From: Saccharospirillum impatiens DSM 12546
GTDB lineage: Bacteria > Pseudomonadota > Gammaproteobacteria > Pseudomonadales > Natronospirillaceae
Length of the DNA stretch: 64,000 bases
Assembly: GCF_000423605.1 (NCBI RefSeq)
Contig: NZ_AUIH01000003.1
Location: 62,001 to 126,000, forward strand
Reading direction: 5' to 3'
Within the stretch, counting starts at the first letter, position 1. Each line of letters begins with the position of its first letter. Positions 63,626-64,000 of the stretch are shown piece after piece. Both the position numbers and the translations under genes were made by a program. The notes under the pieces are model-generated. The model was not told where the DNA came from. It worked only from the letters and a program-made list of their open reading frames with translations, and ran no database searches.

Positions 63626-63998
63626 CCTGATCGAGAGCCAGCGGGTGTCCGCCCTCGGCGGCGAGTTGTAAATAGTGATCGGCACGGTCCGGGTCGGCTG
63701 CAAAACCGGGTAAAGTACCCTCGCGGTAGCACTGGTGCATTTGCCAGGCCGCTTTGGGTCGCCGGGCACTGGCGATACGACTCAGATAGCGCGCTCCGTC
63801 GGCCCGATGGCCGATATCCGAACCACGGTGCAGCAAGAGAAAGCCATAGAGCTCCTGCGCATCGGTCAGCCCCTGGTCCGCATAATATCGGAAGCCGCGC
63901 ATCAGCCGGCCGTGAACCCACCGATGCCGGGTCAACCAGCCCTGATGAAAAATCCGTTTCAGGCACCAGAAACCAATGTGATCACGTCGTTTGCTCAT
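63588..63998 (-). CDS. Sel1-repeat-like protein
   Basis: This 136-residue protein has two or three Sel1-type (TPR-like) helical repeats. YADQGLTDAQELYGFLLLHR, the shorter ASARRPKAAWQMHQCYREG and ADHYLQLAAEGGHPLALDQV carry the Ala/Gly/Leu spacing. No signal peptide is obvious; the N-terminus is basic and tryptophan-rich. Such proteins act as protein-interaction scaffolds. The start at 63998 lies two bases from the window edge, so a longer N-terminus is possible. It overlaps the asparaginase gene end by 38 bases. Confidence 0.82.
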   Translation of the reverse strand: MSKRRDHIGFWCLKRIFHQGWLTRHRWVHGRLMRGFRYYADQGLTDAQELYGFLLLHRGSDIGHRADGARYLSRIASARRPKAAWQMHQCYREGTLPGFAADPDRADHYLQLAAEGGHPLALDQVTATAIPEPRVG

Positions 63999-64000
63999 CT

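Noticed and set aside
1-64000. tRNA, rRNA and CRISPR arrays
   Set aside because: Looked for GGTTCGA-type T-loops with acceptor stems, rRNA signatures and regularly spaced direct repeats. None was convincing.

Overview
The window is a piece of a gammaproteobacterial chromosome. The gene content and order suggest an Oceanospirillales/Pseudomonadales-type marine heterotroph (Saccharospirillum- or Marinobacter-like), but the genus cannot be fixed from the sequence alone. Pointers are the ffh / rpsP-rimM-trmD-rplS / hom-thrC-recJ / prfB / lysS order, an MvaT-type nucleoid protein, a chromosomal MksFEB condensin, a PhhR/TyrR-phhAB-hppD aromatic cluster and a folE-folX pair. Coding density is high, genes are moderately GC-rich, and no rRNA, tRNA, CRISPR array, transposase or prophage was seen.

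Layout. 0-1.1 kb: an unknown partial gene, a DUF3820 gene and a YgjP-type zinc peptidase. 1.1-5.9 kb: a chemoreceptor and a minus-strand PhoP/PhoQ-like operon with a PepSY-like and a glycine-zipper envelope protein. 6.4-18.9 kb: a translation and amino-acid block on the minus strand (MvaT-like protein, lysS, prfB with its programmed frameshift, recJ, thrC, hom, rplS, trmD, rimM, rpsP, ffh). 19-22.7 kb: plus-strand ypjD, a CorB-like transporter, a DUF4864 protein and trmJ. 22.8-27.3 kb: aromatic amino-acid catabolism (hppD, tyrR/phhR, phhB, phhA). 27.5-31.3 kb: a glycosyltransferase-PAP2 pair, a HIT protein, a FemAB/GNAT-like protein and a glyoxalase. 31.5-38.5 kb: proS, a CBS protein, a YdiJ-type D-2-hydroxyglutarate dehydrogenase and a class II DAHP synthase. 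38.6-50 kb: envelope and housekeeping genes (Tat-exported LAS peptidase, TerB, DUF2721, dapE, a membrane-anchored cold-shock protein, slyX, plsB, rsmJ, uppP, tsaB, a histone-H1-like protein). 50-54.6 kb: an AT-rich gap, two unknown genes, a candidate small RNA, rsmC, an atypical response regulator and upp. 54.7-60.6 kb: mksF-mksE-mksB. 61-64 kb: bcp, folE, folX, an asparaginase and a Sel1-repeat protein.

The most unusual non-coding feature is a dispersed family of intergenic hairpin elements, five copies in 51 kb. Two copies are exactly 184 bp with the same terminal inverted repeats. All full copies share a core (AACCCRTCCATGGGGCCTAG-like) held between long arms that pair within each copy but differ in sequence between copies. 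The most unusual protein is an orphan OmpR-type regulator (53.1-53.8 kb) with Glu in place of the phospho-accepting Asp.

Functional links. phhA/phhB/hppD under a TyrR-like regulator convert phenylalanine to homogentisate. folE-folX at 61.6 kb may supply the tetrahydromonapterin cofactor known for PhhA in Pseudomonas. Two nucleoid proteins (MvaT-like and H1-like), each beside an AT-rich stretch, and MksFEB form a chromosome-organisation theme.
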